A stretch of 13,554 bases of DNA, taken from NCBI GenBank assembly GCA_902796095.1, contig CADBNP010000067.1, forward strand, positions 1-13,554, given 5' to 3'. Below the pieces are notes generated by a model. It worked only from the letters and a program-made list of their open reading frames with translations. It made no database searches and was not told the origin of the DNA. This document shows positions 7,049-13,554 of this stretch, piece by piece. Made by a program: the position numbers and the translations under genes. Source of the DNA: an uncultured Aeromonadales bacterium (GTDB lineage: Bacteria; Pseudomonadota; Gammaproteobacteria; Enterobacterales; Succinivibrionaceae). Numbering within the stretch: position 1 is the stretch's first letter; the number at the start of each line of letters is the position of its first letter.

Positions 7049-7834
7049 ATGGGTAAGTTTTCTTCTTGTCTGGTATTCGGTCTTGCCGCTTTTATGTTCG
7101 GTGGCTGTGTCCAGGAAAATCTGGTTATGGATGGTAAGGATACCTATCATGTTGAAAAGGAGATGGATCGGGAACGGGCTGCAAACAACCGTGTCAGAAT
7201 AGCTCTTCATCTTCTTGATGAAGGTCAGGCAACACTTGCCAAGGAAAATCTTCAGAAGGCTCTTGAACTTAATCCAGACTGTTTTGACGCGAAGCTGGCA
7301 TTTGCCTGGTATTATCAGACCGTTGGTGAAGTGGAGAATGCTTACCGGGCCTATAATGAGCTTGCAAACAAAAACAATGACAGCGGTGACGTGTTCAATA
7401 ATTACGGAATCTTTCTCTGCAGCCAGAACAAGTACAATGAAGCCTATCAGATGTACGAGAAGGCTGTTTCCATTACAAAATATACACGAATTGCTGAAAC
7501 ATATGTGAATGCAGGACGCTGTGCCTTCAAGCAGGGTGACGATCAGCGTGCCATCGGATATGTGGATCGCTCTCTTAAATACAATTCTAATAATCCTTAT
7601 GCTCTCGGTTTCCGGGCGGAACTTGCTCTTGCTGTAGGTGATCTGCCGAAGGCAAAGGAGATGATGAACCGTTATTCCCATTTTGCTGAAGAAAATGCAT
7701 TTTCTCTTTTCACGAAGTTGCGTATCGAGGAGGGATCCGGAAATACAGCCCAGGCCAAGATCTATGGTCAGGAACTGGTTACCCGTTATCCTGAATCTGT
7801 TGAAGCAAAAAGGTATCTGTCGAATAATTACTGA
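7049..7834 (+). CDS. pilW: Type IV pilus assembly lipoprotein PilW (PilF family), TPR protein
   Basis: Outer-membrane lipoprotein (pilotin type) that helps the type IV pilus secretin PilQ reach and assemble in the outer membrane. It has 261 residues, close to the roughly 250 of Pseudomonas PilF. The signal peptide has a hydrophobic stretch CLVFGLAAFM and lipobox FGGC with the modified Cys at 20; Phe at -3 is unusual but tolerated. About five TPRs fill residues 45-216, for example EGQATLAKENLQKALELNPD, NKYNEAYQMYEKAVS and GDDQRAIGYVDRSLKYNSNN. Start: ATG follows GAGGTAGAGG, and an in-frame stop lies at 7040-7042. The slot between rlmN and rodZ is the standard pilW place in piliated gammaproteobacteria and is empty in E. 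coli. rodZ follows after 16 bases. Its presence agrees with the pilin locus at the right edge. Confidence 0.88.
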   Translation: MGKFSSCLVFGLAAFMFGGCVQENLVMDGKDTYHVEKEMDRERAANNRVRIALHLLDEGQATLAKENLQKALELNPDCFDAKLAFAWYYQTVGEVENAYRAYNELANKNNDSGDVFNNYGIFLCSQNKYNEAYQMYEKAVSITKYTRIAETYVNAGRCAFKQGDDQRAIGYVDRSLKYNSNNPYALGFRAELALAVGDLPKAKEMMNRYSHFAEENAFSLFTKLRIEEGSGNTAQAKIYGQELVTRYPESVEAKRYLSNNY

Positions 7835-7850
7835 GGTGTTTTAGCTTTTT

Positions 7851-9413
7851 ATGGAAGAATTGAAAGATGTCAGTTCTGAGGTTGTACTGACTCCGGGAGA
7901 AATTCTTAACAGGGCAAGAGAAAAGGAGGGACTTTCTCTTGAAGATGTTTCTGAAAGGCTGAAGCTTCGTCCTAGTCTGATCAGGGATATAGAGTGTAAC
8001 CGTTTCAATCAGCCCAATCTGATGAAGACCTTCATCAAGGGATATATTAAGAGCTATGCGTCTCTGCTGAAGGTTGACGAGCAGACGGTACTTCATGCCT
8101 TTGATGTGCTTATGAAGGAGACGGAAGTTAATCAGCAGGAGATTATCCAGAAGCAGGAAAATGAGAAACGCCGCATCATAAGAGTAAACTTCCTGTGGAG
8201 TTTCGGAGTGGTGGTTCTTATACTGCTCGCTGTTTTTCTGGTCGTCTACGCTGTTTACAGGGTCTTTTTCGACACTGCGGAGAATGTCTCCTTGACCACC
8301 GGGAGTGTTCCATATTCATCCATGCAGGTTGATTACGGTGTCCGCGTGTCAGAAGATATTACACCTCAGGATGATTACGCCGATGTGTCACCTGAGTCTT
8401 TCATTGCGGATGAAAAGGATCTCACGGCTGATGCGGTGGTGAATCGTTCCGAGGAGATCAAACAGCAGGAATTTGAGGCTCTGCAGGCACAGGTTAAGGC
8501 CGGCAAGAAGCCGTCCCTTGCAGATATTGATACTGTTTCGGCAGCCAGTGATGATTCAAGAAAAACAGCTCTTCCTTCAAAGGCTGAAGCGGAGGCAAAG
8601 GCGAGAGCCGAGGCAGATCGCAGACTTGCCGCCGAGCGTGATGCAAGGGAAAAGGAAGCAAAAGAAAAGGCCGATGCTGAAGCAAAAGCCAGAACTGAAG
8701 CAGCAGCAAAGGCAGAAGCTGAAAACAGGCGCCGTGAGATGGAGAATCAGGCTCTTCAGCGTGCAGCCGAGCTGAGAAGGAAGGCTGAGGCCGAAGCTGA
8801 ACTCTCTGTTGATACTGACGGAACGGGAGAAATTAATATTCTTGATCATGTTCAGAAGCAGCAGGACATTCATAACAGTCAGCGCAGATCTGAATATGAA
8901 TCATCTCTGATGTCCGGATCCAGAGAGGACTCATCAAGCGGTGAGGAAATCGAGATTATGAATCTGTCGAACAGGCCTGCAGCTGAAGCAAAGCCTGAAA
9001 GCAGACCGGTACCTCCTTCACAGGATCAGAAACCTCTTCCGAAAAAGACTGAACAGTCCGATCAGAATTCAGCAGGTGATCAGCAGACTCAGAGTACCGC
9101 ATCAGGTGATGTGATTACTGTTACATCAGTAAAGAAAAATGTAGGATCCGCCAGAATTGCTGCATCATCGAAGTATGATGTGGTGATTAAGATCAGTTCC
9201 GGTGAAAGCTGGATCGGCGTTTATGCTGACAAGAAGACTCTTGTTAACAAAGTGTTCGGCAAGGACAGCAGTGCCGAGGTAACTCTTGAAACTCTGCCTG
9301 CAAAGGTTGTGGTTGGCGCTCCTCAGTTTACGGAGGTGTATATCAACGGCTCCAGGGTTGAACTTTCCGGATCGAAATCCGGCGTTCCTTACAGAATTGA
9401 ACTAGCAAACTGA
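7851..9413 (+). CDS. rodZ: Cytoskeletal membrane protein RodZ, with an enlarged periplasmic region
   Basis: Links MreB filaments to the inner membrane and the cell-wall elongation complex, keeping rod shape. Domains: Cro/Xre-like helix-turn-helix at about 14-85 (GEILNRAREKEGLSLEDVSE, IECNRFNQPNLMKTFIKGYI), the MreB-binding part in the family; a basic stretch and one membrane span at about 113-138 (positive-inside, N-terminus in the cytoplasm); a long periplasmic region; and the beta-rich C-terminal RodZ domain at about 440-520 (SGESWIGVYADKKTLVNKVF, GAPQFTEVYING). The protein has 520 residues against 337 in E. coli. The extra length is a Lys/Glu/Ala-rich helix (243-318) and a polar linker (319-438). 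ATG 7851 is the first usable start; GAGG overlapping the pilW stop is 14 bases away, which is long. ispG starts one base after the stop. Confidence 0.92.
   Translation: MEELKDVSSEVVLTPGEILNRAREKEGLSLEDVSERLKLRPSLIRDIECNRFNQPNLMKTFIKGYIKSYASLLKVDEQTVLHAFDVLMKETEVNQQEIIQKQENEKRRIIRVNFLWSFGVVVLILLAVFLVVYAVYRVFFDTAENVSLTTGSVPYSSMQVDYGVRVSEDITPQDDYADVSPESFIADEKDLTADAVVNRSEEIKQQEFEALQAQVKAGKKPSLADIDTVSAASDDSRKTALPSKAEAEAKARAEADRRLAAERDAREKEAKEKADAEAKARTEAAAKAEAENRRREMENQALQRAAELRRKAEAEAELSVDTDGTGEINILDHVQKQQDIHNSQRRSEYESSLMSGSREDSSSGEEIEIMNLSNRPAAEAKPESRPVPPSQDQKPLPKKTEQSDQNSAGDQQTQSTASGDVITVTSVKKNVGSARIAASSKYDVVIKISSGESWIGVYADKKTLVNKVFGKDSSAEVTLETLPAKVVVGAPQFTEVYINGSRVELSGSKSGVPYRIELAN
8577..8804 (+). 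repeat. TolA-like Ala/Glu/Lys-rich coiled-coil segment inside rodZ
   Basis: Codons 243-318 of rodZ repeat units such as KAEAEAKARAEADRR, KEKADAEAKARTEA and AKAEAENRRREME, a charged, Ala-rich, Pro- and Gly-free run that should form one long helix in the periplasm. At DNA level it is a run of degenerate gca/gaa/aag codons. It resembles the central domain of TolA by composition only. Confidence 0.75.
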
Positions 9414-9414
9414 T

Positions 9415-10533
9415 ATGAATAAAAACAGCAGCGGTATAGTACGCCGCAAATCCAGAAAAATAATGGTAGGTTCTGTTCCGGTCGGCGGAGATGCTCCGGT
9501 TTCAGTCCAGACCATGACAAATACCTTGCCTACCGATGTTGCTGCCACCGTGGCTCAGATTAATGCCGCTGCGGCTGCCGGTGCCGATATAGTGAGAGTC
9601 TCTGTTCCGTCAATGGAGGCGGCTGATGCCTTTGGTGAGATAGTCCGCCAGGTGTCAGTTCCTGTGGTGGCCGATATCCATTTTGACTACCGCATAGCAC
9701 TGAAGGTCGCTGATTACGGTGCGGCATGTCTCAGAATCAATCCGGGAAATATCGGATCCGAGCAGAGGGTAAAGGCGGTAATAGATTCCGCAAGGGATCA
9801 CAACATACCTATCAGGATCGGAGTAAACGGCGGTTCTCTTGAAAAGGATCTGCTGGAGAAATACGGTGAACCAACCCCCGAAGCTCTGCGGGAATCTGCA
9901 ATGCGCCATGTGGCCTATCTGGAAAAGTATGACTATCCGGAGTTCAAGGTCAGCGTCAAGGCTTCAGATCTGTTTCTCACCGTAAATGCCTACCGTCTTC
10001 TGGCCCGGGAGATTGAGCAGCCTCTGCATCTTGGAATTACCGAGGCCGGAGGTCTCAGGAGCGGTTCAATCAAATCGGCAATCGGTCTTGGAATGATGCT
10101 GGCTGAAGGTATTGGAGATACCATAAGAGTTTCCCTGGCCGCAGATCCGGTGGAAGAGGTGAAGGTGGGATTTGATATTCTCAAGTCTCTCGGGATCCGG
10201 AGCAGGGGGATCAATTTTATTGCCTGTCCTACCTGCTCAAGACGTGAATACGACGTGATCGGCACGGTAGCCGAGCTGGAAAAGCGTCTGGCTGATATAA
10301 CCATGCCTCTTAATGTTGCTGTAATCGGCTGCGTGGTGAACGGTCCGGGAGAGTGCATTTCCGCTGATATCGGTGTCGCCGGTGCCAAGCATATGTGCGG
10401 TTATTATGAAAACGGAACCAGGGTTGACCGGCTTGACAACGAGCATATAACTGATCTCCTTGAGGAAAAAATCCGTGCAAGAGTCAGGTATCTTCAGGAG
10501 CATCCTGAAGAGCAGAGAACCATGGTACTCTAG
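9415..10533 (+). CDS. ispG: 4-hydroxy-3-methylbut-2-enyl diphosphate synthase (flavodoxin) IspG
   Basis: Fe-S enzyme of the MEP isoprenoid pathway: reductively converts ME-cPP to HMBPP. It has 372 residues, the same as E. coli IspG, and aligns along its length. The N-terminal TIM barrel shows SVQTMTNTLPTDV, RVSVPSMEAA, ADIHFDYRIAL, LRINPGNIG, RIGVNGGSL and GITEAGG. The C-terminal cluster domain supplies C271 and C274 (ACPTC), C306 (GCVVNGPGE) and E313, the 4Fe-4S ligands of the family, each one residue on from E. coli numbering. The gene begins one base after the rodZ stop (TGATATG) with no clear ribosome binding site, so translation is probably coupled to rodZ. The order rodZ-ispG-hisS is the conserved one. 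Confidence 0.97.
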   Translation: MNKNSSGIVRRKSRKIMVGSVPVGGDAPVSVQTMTNTLPTDVAATVAQINAAAAAGADIVRVSVPSMEAADAFGEIVRQVSVPVVADIHFDYRIALKVADYGAACLRINPGNIGSEQRVKAVIDSARDHNIPIRIGVNGGSLEKDLLEKYGEPTPEALRESAMRHVAYLEKYDYPEFKVSVKASDLFLTVNAYRLLAREIEQPLHLGITEAGGLRSGSIKSAIGLGMMLAEGIGDTIRVSLAADPVEEVKVGFDILKSLGIRSRGINFIACPTCSRREYDVIGTVAELEKRLADITMPLNVAVIGCVVNGPGECISADIGVAGAKHMCGYYENGTRVDRLDNEHITDLLEEKIRARVRYLQEHPEEQRTMVL

Positions 10534-10540
10534 TTCCTCG

Positions 10541-10567
10541 TTGCATATTTTTTCTCATGTGTATAAG
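10541..10567 (+). promoter_or_regulatory. Possible promoter before hisS
   Basis: TTGCAT (10541-10546), 15 bases, then TATAAG (10562-10567), within the 70-base gap between ispG and hisS. The -10 matches 5 of 6 positions, but the spacer is short. No terminator follows ispG, so read-through from upstream is equally possible. Confidence 0.35.
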
Positions 10568-10603
10568 ATCCGCATGGTGAATTTTAAGTAAGAGTTTTTG
10601 TTT

Positions 10604-11878
10604 ATGGCTGTAAAATTTCAAACCGTAACAGGTATGAAGGATGTTCTTCCCCAGGAATCGCCTCTGTGGCAGAAGGTTGAGCATATTCTGAAATCAACTG
10701 TTTCCTCCTACGGTTATTCTGAAGTCAGAATGCCGATAGTGGAAAGCACTTCGCTTTTTGTCCGCTCCATCGGAGAGGTTACCGATGTTGTGGAGAAGGA
10801 AATGTATACCTTCGACGATAACGGTGATTCTCTGTCTCTTCGACCAGAGGGTACTGCAGGATGTGTAAGAGCCTGCATCGAACACGGTATTATTCATAAT
10901 CAGGAGAGACGTCTCTGGTACACCGGACCTATGTTCAGACATGAACGTCCCCAGAAGGGCAGATACCGCGAGTTTCATCAGTTCGGTGTTGAGATTTTCG
11001 GTGTTTCACAGCCTGAAATGGATGCCGAGGTCATTCTTCTGACATCAAGAATATGGAAAAAATTCGGGATCCAGGATCGCCTGGTGCTGGAACTGAATTC
11101 TCTCGGATCATCAGAAGAGCGTGCCAGATACCGCGATTCACTTGTGGAGTTTCTCAAGGCTCACGAGGATGTTCTCGATGAGGACTGCAGACGACGCATG
11201 TATACTAATCCTCTGCGTGTACTTGATACCAAGAATCAGGATATTCAGAAGCTGCTTGCAGATGCTCCGAAGCTTTCTGACTGCTTCGGCGACGAGACAA
11301 AGCAGCATTTCAGCAGACTGAAGGAAATACTCGATGCCAACGGCATTGCCTATCGCATAAATGAGCGGCTTGTCCGCGGACTGGACTATTACAACAATAC
11401 GGTTTTTGAATGGGTTACGGATGCTCTCGGTGCCCAGGGAACGGTGTGCGGAGGCGGTCGCTACGACGGTCTTGTCGAGCAGCTTGGAGGACAGCCTTCT
11501 CCGGCAGTTGGTTTTGCCATCGGTCTTGAGCGGTTTGTACTTCTTCTCCAGACAATAGGCTACAGCGATGTGGAGAATACGGTGGATGTGTTCTTCTGTG
11601 CCCAGGGAGATGAGGCTGTGAAGCAGTCCTTTGCCATCTGCGAGAATATCAGAAATGATATTCCTGATCTTCGTCTCATGCTGAACTGCAGCGGCGGAAA
11701 CTTCAAGAAGCAGTTCAAACGTGCTGACAAATCAGGTGCCGCCTATGCTCTTGTTCTTGGTGAAACAGAGCTGGCTGACGGAATTATCGGCATAAAGAAT
11801 CTTCGCCAGGAGTCCGGTCAGATTAACGTAAAACTATCAGAATTGACTAACGAATTAAAAAAATTATTAGGAGCTTAA
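10604..11878 (+). CDS. hisS: Histidyl-tRNA synthetase
   Basis: Class II aminoacyl-tRNA synthetase that charges tRNA-His; cytosolic homodimer. With ATG 10604 the protein has 424 residues, exactly the E. coli length. An upstream TTG (10598) would add two residues and is not needed. AAGAG lies about 9 bases before the ATG. Motif 1 region VRMPIVESTSLFVRS; motif 2 TGPMFRHERPQKGRYREFHQ (108-127); histidine-specific motifs LVRGLDYY (256-263, with the catalytic Arg) and GGGRYDGL; motif 3 AVGFAIGLERF (301-311). The C-terminal anticodon-binding domain (about 325-424) includes NCSGGNFKKQFKRADKSGA. yfgM starts directly at the base after the TAA, and its ribosome binding site AGGAG (11869-11873) lies inside the hisS end, so the two are translationally linked. 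Confidence 0.97.
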   Translation: MAVKFQTVTGMKDVLPQESPLWQKVEHILKSTVSSYGYSEVRMPIVESTSLFVRSIGEVTDVVEKEMYTFDDNGDSLSLRPEGTAGCVRACIEHGIIHNQERRLWYTGPMFRHERPQKGRYREFHQFGVEIFGVSQPEMDAEVILLTSRIWKKFGIQDRLVLELNSLGSSEERARYRDSLVEFLKAHEDVLDEDCRRRMYTNPLRVLDTKNQDIQKLLADAPKLSDCFGDETKQHFSRLKEILDANGIAYRINERLVRGLDYYNNTVFEWVTDALGAQGTVCGGGRYDGLVEQLGGQPSPAVGFAIGLERFVLLLQTIGYSDVENTVDVFFCAQGDEAVKQSFAICENIRNDIPDLRLMLNCSGGNFKKQFKRADKSGAAYALVLGETELADGIIGIKNLRQESGQINVKLSELTNELKKLLGA

Positions 11879-12712
11879 ATGCTGTACAGTACAGAAGAAC
11901 AGCAGGCTGAAGTCCTGCAGCAGTTTTGGAAGCAGAATGGAAAGACTATTCTCTTCGGTCTATTTCTCGGAATTGCCTGCATCCTTGGATGGCAGTATTT
12001 TAAGCAGTATCAGCTGAAGCAGATGGAAAGCAATACTGAACAGTATATGTATTCCTTTGAAAAGATTAATAACAACTATAATGAAGCAACTCTGAAGTCG
12101 CTGGATGATTACATTCAGATGCACAGGGGCGATTCATACGGACAGATGGCGGCTCTTAATCTCGCCGCGCTTGTAGTTGACAAGGGTGCTGATTATGAGA
12201 AGGCCGAAAATTATCTTAAGATAGCAGCTGACAGCAGTGATACCGCCGTATCCAACATAGCAAAGCTCAGACTGGCCAGAGTTCAGACTCAGCTTAAAAA
12301 GTTTGAAGAGGCAAAGAAGACTGCCTCTTCAGTTAAGAGTTCTATCTATCAGTCAACAGTAAACGAGATCCTCGGTGATATAGCCTTTGTTAAAGGAGAT
12401 CTTAAGGAAGCAAGGGACGCTTATCAGGCGGCATATGATCTGGTAAAGGGAACCAATGAAGAAAAACTTAACATTATGCTGAAGGTGAAACTGGATGATC
12501 TTACTGTCGGAAGTTCTGATGCACCGAAGACCGACAAGGCTGTGGCTGAAGTGAAAACGGAAACCGTACCGGCAGCGGAGACAAAGACTGAAGCGGCACC
12601 AGCAGCAGAGTCACAGACAGAGGCATCTCAGGTACCTGAGGTAAAGACAGATGCTGATGCAAAGGAACCAGAGACTGAAAAAGTTCCGGATTCTGAATCC
12701 AAAGTTGAGTAG
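11879..12712 (+). CDS. yfgM: YfgM-family inner-membrane protein (ancillary SecYEG translocon subunit), with extra acidic tail
   Basis: In E. coli YfgM is a single-span inner-membrane protein with a periplasmic TPR-like domain. It associates with SecYEG and PpiD and takes part in periplasmic chaperoning. Here: cytoplasmic head (1-21, EEQQAEVLQQFWKQNGK), membrane span at about 22-42 with the family motif LGIACILGWQY, and a helical TPR-like domain (about 80-207; LRLARVQTQLKKFEEA, GDIAFVKGDLKEARDAY) ending at MLKVKLDDL, where E. coli YfgM (206 residues) stops. Residues 211-277 are an added Ala/Glu/Thr/Pro-rich tail with repeated TEAAPAAE-like blocks. The ATG directly follows the hisS stop, with AGGAG 5 bases upstream. 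In E. coli bamB and der come next; here a terminator ends the unit. Confidence 0.9.
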   Translation: MLYSTEEQQAEVLQQFWKQNGKTILFGLFLGIACILGWQYFKQYQLKQMESNTEQYMYSFEKINNNYNEATLKSLDDYIQMHRGDSYGQMAALNLAALVVDKGADYEKAENYLKIAADSSDTAVSNIAKLRLARVQTQLKKFEEAKKTASSVKSSIYQSTVNEILGDIAFVKGDLKEARDAYQAAYDLVKGTNEEKLNIMLKVKLDDLTVGSSDAPKTDKAVAEVKTETVPAAETKTEAAPAAESQTEASQVPEVKTDADAKEPETEKVPDSESKVE

Positions 12713-12759
12713 CATCCCGCAGTATCGGACATATTCATAATTTAATCCTATTCGAAGGG

Positions 12760-12806
12760 CACGTTCTGAAGTATGCAGTTATGGTTACGTTCAGAGCGTG
12801 TTTTTT
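12760..12806 (+). terminator. Rho-independent terminator after yfgM
   Basis: 11-bp stem CACGTTCTGAA (12760-12770) / TTCAGAGCGTG (12790-12800) with one G-T pair, followed by six T (12801-12806). It ends the hisS-yfgM transcript. The 70 bases between it and the next terminator hold nothing recognisable. Confidence 0.85.
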
Positions 12807-12878
12807 ATATTACGGTGTATGTGCAGGGTTCTGAACATAAAAAGGTTGCATATTAACGTTATGCAGTGGTATCAACAT

Positions 12879-12913
12879 AAAAAAACAGCATCAGGTTTGC
12901 GGACGCTGTTTTT
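12879..12913 (-). terminator. Terminator of the pilin gene (can work in both directions)
   Basis: AAAAACAGC (12881-12889) pairs perfectly with GCTGTTTTT (12905-12913) around a 15-base loop. On the minus strand seven T follow the GCTG arm (12885-12879), so it ends transcription from the pilin, whose last codon lies about 30 bases upstream. On the plus strand only five T follow, which makes it a weaker backup for yfgM. Confidence 0.75.
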
Positions 12914-12942
12914 ACTATATTTACTATAGTTTGATATAAATT

Positions 12943-13513
12943 CTAACATCCGTCTGTGAAAAGAAGAATGTTAAGACCTTTATCCTTGATTGGTGTAGTG
13001 TAGAATAAATAGCAGTTGCTGCTTTGTGGATCACTGCTGCTGTAGTGATCTGGTATTCTGTCTGTAGCATTTGGAAATCCTATCATTACCTTGGTCAATC
13101 CAGAAGGATCCCACTTTTTGTATCTATAAGCTCAGTCATGACTGGATACATCGCCGCTGCTGGCTACGACCACATCTATATCCATTGCTTTGAGAATGCC
13201 GTTGACTTCAGCTGCAGGGTAGCCGTAGGTTATTTCTATGGCATCGGTTGATGATTCTGTACAGTTTGAAGCTGCAGTACTGCCATGGCATATGTATTGC
13301 TTTACTGCCTTTTCCTTGCTTGCAACAATTGCCTTTCCGTAGACCATCTGACTGGCATTGACTATACTTCCTTTCAAATTTTCGAGTGCCGCCTTACGTA
13401 CATCTGACTGAAGATTCATAAATTTAGGGGCAGCCGTTACGGCATGAATGCCTAAAATTACAATTACAACAATAAGTTCAATCAGCGTGAAACCTGAGTT
13501 TTGTTTTTTTCAT
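12943..13513 (-). pseudogene. Type IV (MSHA-like) major pilin gene, broken by a one-base frameshift and an in-frame TGA
   Basis: The ATG (13513-13511) has AGGAGG 7 bases upstream, but an A7 tract (13510-13504) puts the frame one base out and the product ends after about 11 residues. Removing one A gives a classic prepilin start, MKKQNSG then FTLIELIVVIVILGI, with G-1, F+1 and E+5 for PilD cleavage and methylation. The body reads KFMNLQSDVRKAALENLKGS, MVYGKA and ITYGYPAAEVNGI, as in MSHA pilins. TGA at 13134-13132 (codon 127) interrupts it. The same frame then runs 62 more codons (AYRYKKWDPSGLT..., SSNCYLFYTT, TDGC) to TAG at 12945-12943. Full length would be 189 residues with four Cys, two on each side of the TGA. 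Several genes here end in TGA, so it is a stop in this organism. His replaces the usual Leu at mature position 16 of the membrane helix. Most likely decayed; silent or switchable copy possible. Confidence 0.8.
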
Positions 13514-13545
13514 TGCTGTTCCTCCTCGTGAAAGATACCATTATC
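13514..13545 (-). promoter_or_regulatory. Ribosome binding site and possible -10 of the pilin gene
   Basis: On the minus strand, AGGAGG (13526-13521) is a near-perfect Shine-Dalgarno sequence 7 bases before the ATG. GATAAT (13545-13540) matches the -10 consensus at 5 of 6 positions. The -35 would lie outside the window. The retained signals argue that decay of the coding region is recent or incomplete. Confidence 0.4.
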
Positions 13546-13554
13546 TCAAAAAAA

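Noticed and set aside
6802..7050. 82-codon minus-strand frame upstream of pilW
   Set aside because: Overlaps the pilW promoter and ribosome binding site; no start signal or similarity.
6971..7681. 236-codon minus-strand frame opposite pilW
   Set aside because: Antisense to a well-supported lipoprotein gene; no ribosome binding site and Ile/Leu/His-rich noise composition.
8473..8873. Open frames in both directions over the rodZ Ala/Glu/Lys-rich segment
   Set aside because: By-products of gca/gaa/aag codon runs in the rodZ frame, which itself has clear family domains on either side.
10598..10603. TTG at 10598 as start of hisS
   Set aside because: ATG 10604 gives the exact family length of 424 and starts MAVKFQ, like homologues.
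13129..13137. TGA in the pilin as selenocysteine or a reassigned Trp codon
   Set aside because: TGA ends several intact genes in the window and no selenocysteine-type family is known among pilins; a nonsense mutation is simpler.
13024..13251. 75-codon plus-strand frame near the right edge
   Set aside because: Antisense to the pilin gene, whose minus-strand frame is recognisable by motif; no ribosome binding site.
1..13554. CRISPR arrays, insertion sequences, tRNA or rRNA genes, attachment sites
   Set aside because: No regularly spaced direct repeats, transposase frames, cloverleaf-like segments or rRNA sequence were seen on either strand.

Overview
The window is a stretch of a gammaproteobacterial chromosome of middling GC. 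It follows, with changes, the conserved order iscS / pepB / ndk / rlmN / pilW / rodZ / ispG / hisS / yfgM found in that class. All the recognisable housekeeping genes are on the plus strand and look intact. The protein sequences, the pilW gene and the MSHA-like pilin fit a type IV piliated relative of the Aeromonadales/Succinivibrionaceae, but the family is an inference and was not tested.

Layout. 1-182 is the 3' end of an iscS-type cysteine desulfurase, followed after 8 bases by pepB, which closes on a hairpin terminator at about 1550-1586. 1587-2199 has no convincing gene. It does hold a GC-rich structured segment that ends in its own terminator (2098-2124) just upstream of ndk, so it is either a small RNA or an ndk leader with an attenuator. 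ndk and rlmN form a pair closed by a terminator at 3773-3809. An 824-residue protein of unknown function (TPR-like helices plus a cold-shock-like C-terminus) stands alone at 4124-6598 between rlmN and pilW, with its own extended -10 promoter and leader hairpin. pilW, rodZ, ispG, hisS and yfgM then run head to tail to a terminator at 12760-12806. bamB and der, which follow yfgM in Escherichia coli, are absent here.

At the right edge, on the minus strand, lies a type IV (MSHA-like) pilin gene with a strong ribosome binding site and its own terminator. Its reading frame is broken twice: by one base at an A7 tract directly after the start codon, and by an in-frame TGA at codon 127, beyond which 62 more pilin-like codons follow.

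How the genes fit together. Fe-S cluster supply (iscS) serves the two iron-sulfur enzymes here, rlmN and ispG. ndk, ispG and hisS serve nucleotide, isoprenoid and tRNA-charging needs. rodZ organises cell shape, yfgM is an inner-membrane chaperone-type protein, and pilW assists pilus secretin assembly, which links functionally to the pilin locus at the edge. The observations most worth following are the doubly broken (possibly switchable or silent) pilin, the unexplained TPR/cold-shock-like protein, the candidate RNA before ndk, the TolA-like insert in RodZ, and a clear excess of GGATCC hexamers.
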